Shown here piece after piece: positions 49,200 to 61,390 of a stretch of 64,000 nucleotides of DNA. Under the pieces are notes generated by a model, which saw only the letters and a list, made by a program, of their open reading frames with translations, ran no database searches and was not told where the DNA came from. Positions within the stretch are counted from its first letter, which is position 1. Each line of letters starts with the position of its first letter. The DNA comes from Epiperipatus broadwayi (taxonomy: Eukaryota; Onychophora; Udeonychophora; Euonychophora; Peripatidae), in NCBI GenBank assembly GCA_028023455.1, contig JAQFVV010012395.1, forward strand, positions 9,792,154-9,856,153, given 5' to 3'. The translations under genes and the position numbers were made by a program.

Positions 49200-51835
49200 A
49201 GTTATTAGTCTCAGAAGTTTGAAGAATCATCAGTCAGCTGAGAGTGGAGGATGCTAATAATCCCATGACTGCAGGCTGCCAATCAATGACAACCTTTTAT
49301 TTAGATAGTTACAATGGCAGATCACTTTCAAATGAAGAAAATACTGCCAGAATTGGAGGAAGAATAGTCTATTAAGTGAATATTGTTGGTCTTTGTAAAT
49401 TTAGAAGAAAATATGAAGAGACAATTGATTTTAAAAATGGACTTGTAATTTATTACAAAGCACAAATATTAGAACAAATGGAATGGAGTTTATTATAAAT
49501 AAAAAGTGAAAGAACTACATTATGGAGATTGATGGAATATTAGATAGACTGGCAAGATTAGTTATTTAACTTAATGGAAGATATTAAATGCAGGTAATTC
49601 AGATTTATACCCCAACAAATTCTTATGTGATGAAAAAGTAAAGGGTTTTTATATACATACACATACTACTTTAGATCAGACCAAACAACATTTTAAAATT
49701 ATTATGGAAAATATTAGTGCTAGAGTTGATAAGCAATTAAAATATGAAAGCACTGTAGCTATGGTGAAAGAAATAAGAGAGAACACAGACTCCTGGAGTT
49801 CATAGAAAAGAAATACTTTGTATTATCTTTTCTTTTTTTTTGAGAAAAATGATAATAGAAATGGATAATATATCATATGAAAATGGAACTATAGAATTAG
49901 ATTATATTTTAATTAACAGAAAATATATTGTAAAGTTTTAAAAAGATTCAATATAGGAAGTGATTATCAGTTTTTGAGATGTAAGGTATGTGTTAATCCA
50001 AACCTAGAGAGACAAACAATTGTTAAGAAAAGTAGTATTTAATAATTGATATTCCAGAAACATTTCAATGAATTTAAATTAGAATTTGCAAATTGTTTTA
50101 AATATTAACAGATTTTAAAGAGAATTGAGATTTGAATAAAATTAATAGGAAGATAACTAACACACTTTAAGAACTGCAGCAAAGATAACTGGTATAAAAA
50201 AGCAGTAATTTACCAGAAAAGTTTATACTGAAACAAGACAATATATGAATTATGAAGAAATATGGAATTTTTTTTTAAATGATTCATTAAGCAGATGCAG
50301 AAAAGAGTTGACAATATAAGAAAATATAATTGTGAATTAACAAGGAAAGCTATAGAAGAGAATGAAAGTATCAAAAGGGTAAAACATCTTCCTATTAATA
50401 GAAAATTTATTTCTGCAATAATAAGAAAAGAAGCAACTATTACTAAAAGAGGGATGATATCATGAAATATATGTAAGAATTGATGGAAATAACAAGATAA
50501 TAGATTATCATCTGCAATTATTACATCTTCTGAATTGGCTAGCATTTTAAATGAAGTGATACTAGTAATTAAATCTATGAAGAAGGGAAAAGATATGTGA
50601 TAACTTAAAAGCAGAAGTAAAGAAATTAGAAAAATTGTTGGCAAAGTTTTATACCCAATGTCTAAATGATAAAAATATACCAGATGATTAAAAGATCATA
50701 ATGATAATATTTATATTTAAGAAAAATGAAAAAAAAGATATTAGTAATTGCAGACCTATCCATCTTTTATCAGGTCTATACAAAATTTTTATCAATATAA
50801 ACTTTGGATTTTAACCAATCAAAAGAACAAACTGAATTTAAACGTTATTTTAACATAGTATCGAAGTATTGAGAGAAGTTATAGAAAAGACCAATGAATA
50901 CGTAAGTTATCAATGATTATTGATTTTATAAACATTTCTACAATAATTAGATCATCCTGAAGAATATTTATCAATAGTGATACTAATAAAATATCTCCAA
51001 ATCTAAAATGTACAACAGTTTTATGAAGTATTTTATGGATTAAAATGGGAAGCTAATGGAATAAAAGTAAATAGAAATTATTTAAGTACCCTAAATATTG
51101 CAGTTGATGTATTGTTATTTTTTATTTTTTTTTTGCAAATAATACTACAGAGCTTCAGGAAATGTTAAAAACTTATCAGATGAAAGTAAGAAAATACAAT
51201 TAAAGATAAAAGCTAAAAAGACTACATTAATGTTAAATGGATTTTCTCAAAGTTAATGACTGAAAATGTTTTGGTCAGATTACTAATATAGATGGAAACA
51301 TAATGGATGAAAATAATCATAGAATTAAACTTGGACGGAGTGTTTTTAATAGAAATAATTTAATATTAAATGGAAATATGCTTATGTGTTTGAAGTGAAA
51401 TAATGTTTGTAATAGATGTATTTTACCAGTTCTTACTTATGGCCCTGAGATATGAATATTTAACAGAAGAGCAACTTAAACTTTAAATCACTCAATGTAG
51501 TATAGAGAGATGTATATTAAGAGTAATATAAAAAAATTTAAAATAAAATACATGGGTGAGGAAATAACCAGGTGTTGCTGACATCGTTGAAATAATTAAG
51601 AGACTATAGTGGAGTTGGGCTGAACATATTGCTAGAAGTGATGATAATAGATGAACACTTGAAGTCAAAAACTGAATTCTGGGGAAAAGACATAGAAAGA
51701 CCTCGCATGTGATATGGAGGTATGAAATAAGAAAGTCAATAATATGATGTGAATCATATAAACTAGATTAAACTTTGATCTTGGAGATCTTCAACCTGCA
51801 GTGGTTTGATAATAATTGAAAATGGATGCTGATGA
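49200..51835 (+). pseudogene. Near full-length RTE LINE, heavily degraded
   Basis: Plus-strand translations in shifting frames run through a whole RTE polyprotein. The APE endonuclease comes first: NGRSLSNEENTARIGGRIV-like residues at about 49315, NIVGLCKFRRKYEETIDFKN at about 49380-49440, VIQIYTPTNSY at about 49595-49625, and IDYILINRKY at about 49898-49927. RT pieces follow: NCRPIHLLSGLYKIF at about 50735-50790, QSKEQTEFKRYF and VLREVIEKTNEY at about 50818-50900, FYEVFYGLKWEANGIKVNRN at about 51013-51077, and NNTTELQEMLK at about 51140. C-terminal pieces (WSWAEHIARSDDNR) precede a CTGCAGTGGTTTGATAATAA end at about 51797. The residues closely track the copy at 23669-24760. Stops occur throughout. 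Confidence 0.8.
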
Positions 51836-52059
51836 TATATTTATCTGTTTTTAGTTGCTTATTTTACAAAAATGAGTCAATATCACTTTTTTTTTGTTAA
51901 ATCTAAACAAGGTATATAATTTTCTGATGTGTAGATAGTGCTTTAAGGATTTTATCTCACTGAATGCAGAAATAAATAGATCATTAGCACAGTAAAAAAA
52001 GAGAAAAAGAATTATATGACATGAAAGTTGGAATAGTGATATGGAAAAATATGCAAACA
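51836..52059. other. AT-rich spacer
   Basis: Nothing recognised between the RTE 3' end and the next LINE remnant. Confidence 0.4.
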
Positions 52060-53240
52060 TTAGTTCTAAAAGAAAGTTTTAATGAATTTTAATAGGTAGT
52101 AAATAAGATGTCAGATGAATGGAAGGATGCTAGAATTAAATTATTACATAAAGGAAATGGAAAATTTTTATGATGATAACTAATTATAAAATACTAGCAA
52201 TAACTTCCATAATATATAAATTATTACTGGATAATTGAGTTAGGACAGAAGAAAGGAAACTTTAGATGAGATTCAGAATGGATTTCATCCAGGAAATGGA
52301 TAGGGGATAATTTGCTGTATCTCATTTGATATGTCCTTATAAGTAAATGTACTATTACTAATTGCACTTTTAGATATATAAAAGGATTAGACGGATGTTT
52401 AAAAATAGAATGTGAAGAAGTCTTGAAAATATGAAGTAGATTAAAGAGTCTATGCAAGATAATTTTATAAATATCATCTGAAGAATAAAGAATCAGTAGA
52501 GTGTAAATGTGAAATTGGGTTGAAACAGAGGTGTTATTTTGTTTTCAAGAGAAGTGGTAATTGAGATAGAAAGATTAGGAATGGGGTGGAGATTTCTGTT
52601 TGGCAGAGGATAGCCATTTATTGACAACAATGTAAAAGACATATAATAGCTGGTATTAAGGAAATAATATGGAGGCAAAAAGAAATATGAAAATTAAATT
52701 CAGTGAAAAAAAAAATAAGATTTTAATATTTAGTACACACAATACAATTAAAGAATGGAAAATAAAGAGAAATTTATTTTGAAGAAATTAAAGTCTATAA
52801 ATATTTGGATACTTTATTAAATGAAAAAGAATTATGTAGATAATTGGGAATAAGAGAATTGATAAAAAAATAAATAATAAAAGGAAATTGATTAAAATTC
52901 ATATTTTTTAAAATGATAAATATGAGGTATATAGAATTATTTAGACAGATGTGATGGTTTCTACTCTAATATGTCTATTAATAACGTACTTTGTAGTCAG
53001 AAAATCCACATAGCTTTACATAGATTAAAAAAATAGATAGTAATTCATTGGTTGAGCTTATATATTATAAAATGTAAAGCTATATTGATAGAAGCAATGC
53101 CATCTCCCAAGATATTCAAATTTCTTTAAAGAAGAAATTAATTAAAAGATGTTATAATAGAAGTAATCATACTATTAATTGTTAATCTGGGAATGAAAAT
53201 TAATAAAAATAGCAATATCTAAGAATAGATAATTATGGGG
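52060..53240 (+). pseudogene. Eroded second LINE remnant
   Basis: Plus-strand reading gives NKMSDEWKDARIKLLHKGNG (52100-52160), where LINE reverse transcriptases have a W-K-x-A-x-IxxLxKxG block. Then EIQNGFHPGN (52266-52295) occupies the place of the family QxGFRxGR. Further matches (a VKLG-N-RGVILFSREVV-like motif B region at about 52508-52560, then a Gly/Trp-rich stretch) are weak. Many stops. It is not the same family as the adjacent RTE copy; the clade is unresolved, and its extent is approximate. Confidence 0.45.
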
Positions 53241-55313
53241 CATAAACATGTATATACAAAAAGCTCATATTTCTACTATTCCAACTCTACCACTCAGGAT
53301 ATGAACAATCAGTGCATTCTAGATGGTAACATTTACTAAATAACTATCCAGTGCTGTACTACACTATTCTTATCTCCAAATTCGTTTTTAGCTTAGGGTC
53401 TTCATTAGTGAGAAAGTTTTCCATGTGGATCTACAGCACCTACATTTTTAAATTTTAATGCAATTCTTATCTATCAAGCTACTAAATTGAAATTCTAAAT
53501 CATCATATTTGTAACACTGATGAGCACACAGACTATTGGTTACCTAAAACCATTCATGTGATGCCAGTAATGTCCAGGAAGACATCCAACCAGTTTTTCT
53601 GTTTGGAACTTTATAAGAAGTCTGATTGTAGGATGTAATTCTTTGATTGTTGGAAGATAATCTCAATTGGTACACCCAAAAGGAAGATATTGATTTGAGA
53701 TAAGTCTTAGGTTGTGAGACCATATTTGTGAATTAGTTGCAGTTCTGATCAGTACATTTTCTGTAAGGAGACTTCTCTTTCTGATATTTGGGGAAGGAAT
53801 GTGTAAAATCATAGAAAGCCATTGAAAGTGAATAGACTTGAATGTACCAATAATATTTCTCACGGTAATATTTACTTGGGTTTAATTGTATGTTCATGTG
53901 GGTGCTATGGGGACTTTTTCTCTGAACACTACATTTACAAGAAGGTTATATCTAGAAATTATTTTTAGATCTAATCTTAAATAAATGAGGAAAGTAAGCT
54001 AATAAAGTAGCATGGGAAAGGAACAAGAAGATTACTATTATCGCAGATTATATTCAGATATTTCTCTTTTTAGTTGAAAAGTTGAGTGAAATACCCTCTT
54101 AAAGAAAAATGCAAAAGTTTTATAGTAAGAAAAATGATGCAAAAATTTAAAGGGAATTGAACATGTATATGTAATCATCAGTAGTTTCATTAACTCGATA
54201 CAATCAATAATTCCTTACATAATTTTTGGATCCTTTTTTACTTGCTTTAAACTATTGTCGCCTTTTTAATATCCTAGTTATTAAAGTTGGTAAATGGGAT
54301 AATTTATTAATCATATGCACCTTTTTTGATAAATATTTTGTTCAATTACTTTCATTGTAATTCTCAATTTTATATAAGCATCAACATTTCAATCTGTTTT
54401 AATTTAGGTCATTTTTAGAATGTTTCTTATACAGTTTGCATATATATACAAAATATTTTTATAAATAAAAAAAATGGGAACATATGCAAATTTGTCTGTT
54501 TATGCATTTGCTTCTTGCTAATAATAATATAATTGATTTTTAGCTGGATTCCATTAGCCATTGTCCAAATAGAAAAATCCTGGATGGTGATTTGTGGGAT
54601 CAAACAGAAACATCGATATAATACTAATATTAGAAATAACTAAATATAATATCGAAGAATGTGAAATAAATGTTTATATATATATATATGTAAATTAAAC
54701 ATGTTTATGAGCAATTTAAGATCATTGCTGATTTAAATTCCATGCTCCTTGTTTGAATAAGTTTCTATTTCAATATACTTAACAATACTGTAGTACATGG
54801 TCAAGAGGTAACCTTTTGATTGTGTTGTTTAAAATTCAGACTTTATCTTTATTCATAAGATAGCATTTCTGAAAAAAAAAACAATGTTCGAGAGGGGGTT
54901 ATTTAACATTATATATATATATTGTAACCATATATTTTAGTATAAAATATAATAATTGATGTAACTGGTATAAAAATTTCTCTGTCTTCTTTTGGTGATT
55001 TGATTGGCTTGATTTGCACTTTGAACAGATTACTCTCTTATATTCAAAATAATTTATTAGAGAGAATGGGTAATATTTTGCCTTACTTGTTGTCTATATT
55101 ATTTTAATAAATTTAAATTGCTTCTTTCCATATACTAATTCATATCAAAATGTTTAACTTTTTAAAAATTTTGACAACACATTAAATTTGGTAAAATATT
55201 ATTAAAAATAATAATAATTTTTATTTGTTTAAAATGGTCTTAAAAATTATTTCCATTGAATTAAAAAAACCATTTGTTCAACTAAATTTAATTATTAAAA
55301 ATAAATACAGTAA
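53241..55313. other. Unannotated AT-rich sequence
   Basis: No coding or RNA signal. A (TA)n run followed by TGTAACCATA lies at about 54911-54930, superficially like an LTR start, but no matching element was found. Confidence 0.45.
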
Positions 55314-55615
55314 TTACGTATGCGTTTCAATGTAAAAAAAGAAAGGAGCGCGAATTAAAAAAAAGATCGTCTGATAGTGTTGCTTTTGGAGGGAGAAAGA
55401 AAAGAAAATGGTAAAAGGCAAATGGTGTAAATATGATAAGCTTATTTTAAAATAGTTAACAAGTAAACGGATTACCACAAAGTTTTCTATAAACGTAAAA
55501 ATAACATAGTGGTATTTAATAATAAGATGAATTGCTAAATTTAAAAGTCTGTTCAAGTCGGCTAGCCAGGTGGATCAAATCGCTAATAATAATTTTCCAA
55601 TATTACATTTGAAAT

Positions 55616-55662
55616 ATGTCGGAGCTTTCCAGTTTAAAAGCAGAATTAATTGCAAGATTTTG
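55616..55662 (+). CDS. Candidate first coding exon (partial gene)
   Basis: An ATG at 55616 opens MSELSSLKAELIARF, then the phase-split TG is followed by GTATGT, a good splice donor, so the exon would end at 55662. The LKAELIARF segment resembles the second helix of a SAP DNA-binding domain (family ...xTGxKAELxxRL), but 15 residues are too few to assign it. The flanking sequence shows no repeat family. No second exon was located. It could also be a chance ATG with a chance donor. Confidence 0.25.
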
Positions 55663-56303
55663 GTATGTTTTAAAATATTTATTATTCTACAATTTGGAAA
55701 AATTAAATAAGTATTTTAATTACAGAAGTTTTATAAATATGAAAATTTGCTTTTTAAAAAAGAAGAAGTTTAAATTAAAGTAAAATGTTAAAGTTATTAA
55801 CATAATTTAATATTTCCGTTTATAATTTTAATAAAAAATATAGTATTGATTGATATTTAACTTTGCAATGCCAGTAATATATTTGCTAGTTAATTTGTTT
55901 ACCATTTGGATAATAAAAACAGTCTTCAAATAATTAATCAAAGCTATTTTCTAATTTTATCGTCAGTTTGGAATGATCAAATTAATTGCTATAATTAGTA
56001 TTCCTAGATTTAAGCATGGATAAATAAATATTAGCATGGATGTGATAAACTTGGAACAGTTTTAATAGAGAAATGTAGAAATTAATAACTTATGAAAAAA
56101 CATTTTCATTTAAACTCTGCGTGTCATGTTTGGAATTGTTTCATGTTTATGGAGCCACGTAAAATCGTTAATCTAATAGTGCTTATAATAACTAATACAA
56201 ATGGATAAAATTACATGTATGGAATTCAACTATAATTGTAGCTATTACTTCGTATATTTATTGTTCGACACATCGTACATGGATTTCACGGATCATATTT
56301 GTA
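55663..56303. other. Unannotated sequence, possibly intron
   Basis: No feature recognised. Confidence 0.4.
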
Positions 56304-56432
56304 GTTATAAAATGCTATACAATTTAATTTGTGATACACACACCTGCTAGAATTCATGTATTGAACTATAAAATGCTATACATTTAATTTATATCACACA
56401 CACCTGTTAGATTTTATGTATTTGATGAATAA
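56304..56432. repeat. Tandem duplication, ~65 bp units
   Basis: Two adjacent copies share TATAAAATGCTATACA, TTTAATTT, CACACACACCTG and TTATGTATT or TCATGTATT, with several substitutions between them. Confidence 0.75.
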
Positions 56433-58426
56433 TGCATTACTTTAATTTTATCGTTATATGAACTTGCATGTGAAGTTCATAAGTTATATTTTATTAAGTT
56501 TAAATTAATAGGGGTTGAATAAAATACTTATTCAAGAGAATAGCGCTTGCGAAAAGGCTTGAAAAGTACTAAATGAATTTATGAGATGTATCAATTTTTC
56601 ATGAAGTATTTTGTGAGTCTTTCCAGATTTCTATTCCTATACTAATATTACTTATATTATATTATATATGTTTTATTTTAAGCAAGATAAGTTAGTACAT
56701 TAGTTGTCCTGATTAGTGTAACATTTTATTATGCAAGAACCCACATTTGCTAAAATGTTAGTGTTTTCTGAATGGTCAGAATAACTGAGGAGGATGATTT
56801 TGCACTTTAATGTGAAGTAAATAGTAATGTTGTTTTATAATGTTAAAAGGCATTAATCTGTGCCGGTGGTTAATCCGCAGATTACTTAATTGCCATTTTT
56901 TTGTATTTTACACTCATTCCTGTGCTGGTGGTTAATCCGCAGAATTGTGTAATTATACTTATTACTTTATGATGGTGTATAAATCCACAAAGCGTTTAGT
57001 GTTATTTAATTCCTATGTGTAGATGAATGCATCCACAGGAATATGGTTTTACTTCATAGATATAAGTTGGGCAAAGTATTTTAGTTATTCTGCTAAATCA
57101 TCTTCTTCCATTTGTAAGTATAATTTATAAGTTAGATTATTAAATTGTAGCAGGACATTCTATTCAAGTTACCTCATAATAATTAACTGTTGGTTGATTA
57201 TTATTTACCTGAATGTAAGTTTAAATTTTCACTTTATTTAATGATTGCATTATAGCTAAATCCTACAGATATAATATTATTTATTATATTATTATAAGTT
57301 TACGGTATAGATTTATTGAATCTGGAAATGACATTAGATGTTTCATGAGTTGATGTTGAATTTAGTATAATTTCCTCAATACATTCATTATATCAAATTG
57401 AAATATAAGGTATGATTAGGTTTTTAAACTATGATATGTTATTGAAGAAAGTCGATGGAATTATAATTTATTTATTTTATTTGTTTATTTATGTCTTTAA
57501 TTATAACATTGGAATTAATTACTTATTATTCATAAATTTGTAAATAAACGTTGATTTATAATTAAACTTACTGTGCCGTTGCTATTTGTCATTAGTAAAA
57601 TCAGAAATCATAAACCTTGGATAGAGCATACATTGAAGTACATACTATCGTCAACATGATATAAGAGTTTAGTGATATTTTGAGAAAACATTTGGATGCT
57701 TTTCGTCTTTGGTAGTTTATGATGTGTAAGGTACAATAAAATCCCATTTACCTTTTCCATCATTTTAGCTTTGCGTAGTTGATTCTAGTATACAATATAA
57801 ATTGATTATTAAACCTGTAAACAGATTTACCAGATAATGACATGATTGAATATATTTACTTAACGTTTTTTAAATTGTCATTTGTCAGTATAATAAGAGT
57901 CTCAGTGATATAGTAAACTATAAAAAAAAGAACCCAAGTATTTATGTTTATTTATTGCAAAGCTTTACCTGGACTAGCATTTGTATTAAAAATCATATAG
58001 ATGGTTTAAAATTTCATAATCTTATGTAGTTCCACAAATTATGCCATCTTGTACATGATCAGCCATCGGGTCTCATACAATGAAAATCGCAAATTAAGGT
58101 TTGAAAGATAATAACATTACATACTTATAATTTGTTTAATGTATTTTATCATACTACTATGATAGGTCTTCGCGGTACACCCTGGCTGCGATCAAATTAA
58201 ATCATAAAAAGTTTATGTTATATCATTAGTTTGGTCTGTGGTAAGTTGCTCCAGATGTTGGTTGTGGTCTTTGGTGCATAATATAGATGGCATGATATGC
58301 TTTTGGTTACAGCTCTTAATAGCTGACAATGTGCAGCGGGAATTGATCGGTGATCGAGGTTACAATTCTTAGCGCACTTATGTTTTGGTGATATTATATA
58401 GTTGGGACAACAATCGAACGGTTACA
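56433..58426 (+). other. Unannotated sequence, possible plus-strand LTR end
   Basis: The right edge reads CAATCGAACGGTTACA followed directly by (TA)n at 58427. This is the mirror image of the TGTAACGGG plus (TA)n edges of the LTRs at 774 and 42788, so an LTR in the opposite orientation may end here. A left boundary and a partner LTR were not found. No coding signal is seen. Confidence 0.3.
56859..57000. repeat. Short repeat motif, two copies plus a degenerate third
   Basis: GTGGTTAATCCGCAGA preceded by TGTGC(C/T)G occurs at 56859-56881 and 56921-56943, 62 bp apart. ATGGTGTATAAATCCACAAA (about 56971) looks like a decayed third copy. Their CpG content is unusual for the surroundings. Confidence 0.6.
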
Positions 58427-58438
58427 ATATATATATAA

Positions 58439-58811
58439 AATCAAGATTACTCCAAATTCACAACTCATCCAGACTAGCCAAGAAAATAAACTCTAAAACA
58501 TTACCAATGGTTTCACTGCCACTTATCAAGTGTAAAGAACTACAAAATAACATATTTAAACTAAACATTGTGAACACAATTCCATTTTCCTCCCCTACAC
58601 CCTTAATTTTAAAAGAACTTTTAAATAAGTTAATATTAAGGGTGGATGAAAGGTAAGTGGAATTGTGGGTAATGTTTAGTTTAAATATGTTGTTATTTTG
58701 TAGTTCTTTACACTTGAAAAATCTGCTTGTAGCCATGATACCATTGGTAGCATTTTATAATTTATTTTCTTGGTTAGTCTGGTTGTATTATGAATCTGGA
58801 GTAATTTTGAT
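58439..58811. repeat. Hairpin (TIR) element beside (TA)n
   Basis: The outer ends TCAAGATTACTCC / GGAGTAATTTTGA and the inner blocks AAGTGTAAAGAACTACAAAA / TTTTGTAGTTCTTTACACTT are inverted. Arms of about 165-175 bp surround a short centre in which CCCTTAATTTTAAAAG and TTAATATTAAGGG also pair. No transposase. ORFs on both strands (84 and 92 codons) mirror each other and are not real. Confidence 0.8.
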
Positions 58812-59535
58812 TATTTATTGATGAGTTTAGCTTTATGCTTTTAATGTTTATAATATATATAAATAGAGGTAATCATAATTATAAATAAATAAATAATCCT
58901 GAAGATTATAATTTAATACCTGATAGTACAATAAATAATATGTCCTCTAGCTTTAACATTTATGTATATAATTAAGAATAGTGATTCACATTTTCTCACA
59001 CAAATTCTGAGCAAATTTAATATATGAACCAGATGAAAATATGGCATTAATAATTATTAAAATAACAATCAATTATATTAGGCTAGAGACAAAATCTCAC
59101 TTTTGATCATTTCTGTTATGGAATTAATAATTAAATTAATAATCAGTATTACAAAGATGGAGGTAGAATGTCACTTTCAATAACCTTGTTTTGATAGTCA
59201 AACAAAAGTTATTAAGATTCTGTTTTCATCCTTGTATAAATTAATAATCAATGCCATATTTTCATATCCCTTGGATATTAAGATTTTCTTCAAATTTCCA
59301 CCGATATTGGTAAGGGTAAGCTTATAGACATAAAAAAGCATAAAGAATAGATAGATCCATTCTATTTTTGGTTTATGCTAAATGTGTTTTTATTCACAAA
59401 CTGAGTGAGACTTGTTTACCTTGCCCTTAATTATAGTTGTATAAAATTATGCTCATTTCAAGTTTATATATGGATATATTTGTTACTATCATTTCACATG
59501 ATCACTATCTCATACTAGCACATAATTGTTATTAA
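58812..59535. other. Unannotated AT-rich sequence
   Basis: No feature recognised. Confidence 0.5.
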
Positions 59536-59671
59536 ACAATTCAAAACTCTCCATATAGTAGTGCCATCTTGTGCTAACAAGAGCAATCAATGGATGCCAG
59601 CATCCATTGATTGCTCTTGTTAGCACAAGAAGGCACTACTATATGGAGAGTTTTGCTTTGTTTTGAATTGT
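59536..59671. repeat. Near-perfect palindrome, family FB-B copy 3
   Basis: Left arm 59536-59597 and right arm 59600-59671 are reverse complements with a 2-nt loop (59598-59599). For the innermost ~55 nt only about one mismatch is seen (CCATCTTGTGC opposite GCACAAGAAGG), and one arm has a 9-10-nt insertion near the end. The TACTATATGGAGAGTTTTG block also occurs in the copies at 310-575 and 19265-19425. Confidence 0.9.
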
Positions 59672-60544
59672 TCTATCATTTATCAATATTCTTAATAATT
59701 GTACATTGAGTTCATTAGAAGTTTGAACATTGGAATTGTCTCCAGAGCCTAACACTCTACCACTGTTCTAATCCATGGAGAGCTTTCTCAATTTGTTAGT
59801 TCTATATTTACATACACTCTTATCAACTCTAAAATAAAGAACAACAAAATAATGAAAGAATACTAATTATAAATTAATCCTCTATTAATGTTTAATAAGT
59901 AATATTCTTATCTTCTTAATGCCATTAATAATATTAACATCTATAATAATCTTGTAGGCTAAGATGGTGGAATAACAATAAATAGAAAATATATAAATAA
60001 TTTGAGATATGTTGCTAACATATTGATATCGGCTGCTGATGAAAAGTTAATAAAAATCATTGAAAAAATATCAGTGAAAAGCAAATCAAATATGTTCTTG
60101 AAATAATAATCTAAAACCCAATGTCATGCTAAAAACAATTCTTCCATCAAATTAAAATATGGAGTAGTCAATAGTGATGCATGTGATCGGGGAAAACTCA
60201 GACGTTTTGTGATAGCAACCACAATAATGACAAGATCACCTAAAACATTTTAAAAGACACTAATTTAAAATTGATCACTTAACTGATCTTTCTCAATCAC
60301 CACTTATACAGTTGAAACTTGAATATTCAAAAAAGTTAGGTGAAAAAAAAGATAGATGCATTCAAGATATACCATCAGTGAGTACTTCTAATTCTCTACA
60401 TTGCTCAGAGTATTTCAGGCACATAGTAAAGAAATCCAACATTTGAAAAAGCTATCCATAAAGAAAGAGTGTGAGATCATTATTTAGTTAGTAATTTTTC
60501 AATGTAATAGATGAATTAGGTGAGGCATTAGTCATGAATTCCAT
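59672..60544. other. Unannotated AT-rich sequence
   Basis: No ORF or known repeat recognised. Phrases at about 59955-60170 (GGTGGAATAACAATAAATAG, CTGATGAAAAGTTAATAAAA) look faintly like decayed coding sequence, but no family is recognised. Confidence 0.35.
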
Positions 60545-60985
60545 GAGATGTTGCACATGGCAAGTATGGAGAAAATTTCTGATTGGTTGATGGAAGTATT
60601 ATTTTATTAGTTTTTAAATAAGGTATATATGCAGATACAGAAATAGTAGTCACAAAAGTGTATACATATGAAAAATATTGACATATAAAACATATGAATT
60701 ATTAGAAATGTGTATATATTTGTATATGTATGAATCACCATAAGAATGACTTAAATATGTGGAGAAGCACAATGGAGTTCTTCACATAGTTCCAGATTGA
60801 AGTGATGAAGTATTCTTTCATTATTTTATTTATTGCATAAATAACCATAAGTATGAAGATACAGAAATGCTATAAAAGAATATGCATATGAAAAATATTG
60901 ACATATTAAATATAGATATTATCACAAATGTTTATATGTTTGTATAGGTATATAAATCACCATAACAATTATTTAAATATTAAAA
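60545..60985. repeat. Diverged tandem duplication, period about 225 bp
   Basis: 60621-60758 and 60843-60980 align throughout: ATGAAAAATATTGACATAT, TTTGTATA.GTAT and AATCACCATAA occur in the same order. The preceding ~70 bp of each copy are also weakly similar. Substitutions and indels are numerous, so the duplication is old. Confidence 0.6.
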
Positions 60986-61179
60986 AGTCAAAACATTAGT
61001 TAATATAAAAAAATTCACAATTTCAGTGAAAATAAACTATTCAGAAGCAAAGAAAACACATATGATAAAAATATTTTCAAATATTATAATCTACTTAAGA
61101 AGAACAATTTGAATTTATTTCCGTTTCTTTAATATGTCTTAATTTTCTTGACAACTGCCCAGTTAACTTTCTTTGTGCT

Positions 61180-61390
61180 AACTACTATCCATCTCACATG
61201 TGGTCTATTTTTAGATCTTTTACAATCTTTTGGGATCCAATTTAAAGCTTTAGTTGACCATCTATTGTCACTTTTAAAAACATGTACAGCTCAGCTTTCT
61301 GTCAGTAAGCACTTAGATAAATCACATTTATTAAAAACTTTTTTCCTTCTTCTTAAGTTTTTAAGCATAATTTTAAAGCATTCCAGAAAA
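61180..61390 (-). mobile_element. RTE LINE scrap
   Basis: The sequence ATCCATCTCACATGTGGTCT, TTAGATCTTTTACAATCTTT, GGGATCCAATTTAAA and CCATCTATTGTCA matches the antisense of the C-terminal part of the RTE copy at 23669-24760 (there at about 23780-23870). Similarity fades beyond about 61300. It is a dead fragment in the same orientation as that copy. Confidence 0.75.

Noticed and set aside
50210-50644. Minus-strand 144-codon hydrophobic ORF
   Set aside because: It lies antisense to the degraded RTE copy in an AT-rich stretch, with Leu/Ile/Phe runs and no motif.
54911-54930. TGTAACCATA after (TA)n as an LTR start
   Set aside because: Similarity to the other LTR edges ends after six bases, and no matching right edge or second copy was found.
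58402-58736. ORFs of 84 (plus) and 92 (minus) codons that encode similar peptides
   Set aside because: Their resemblance is caused by the inverted repeat; they are mirror readings of a hairpin.
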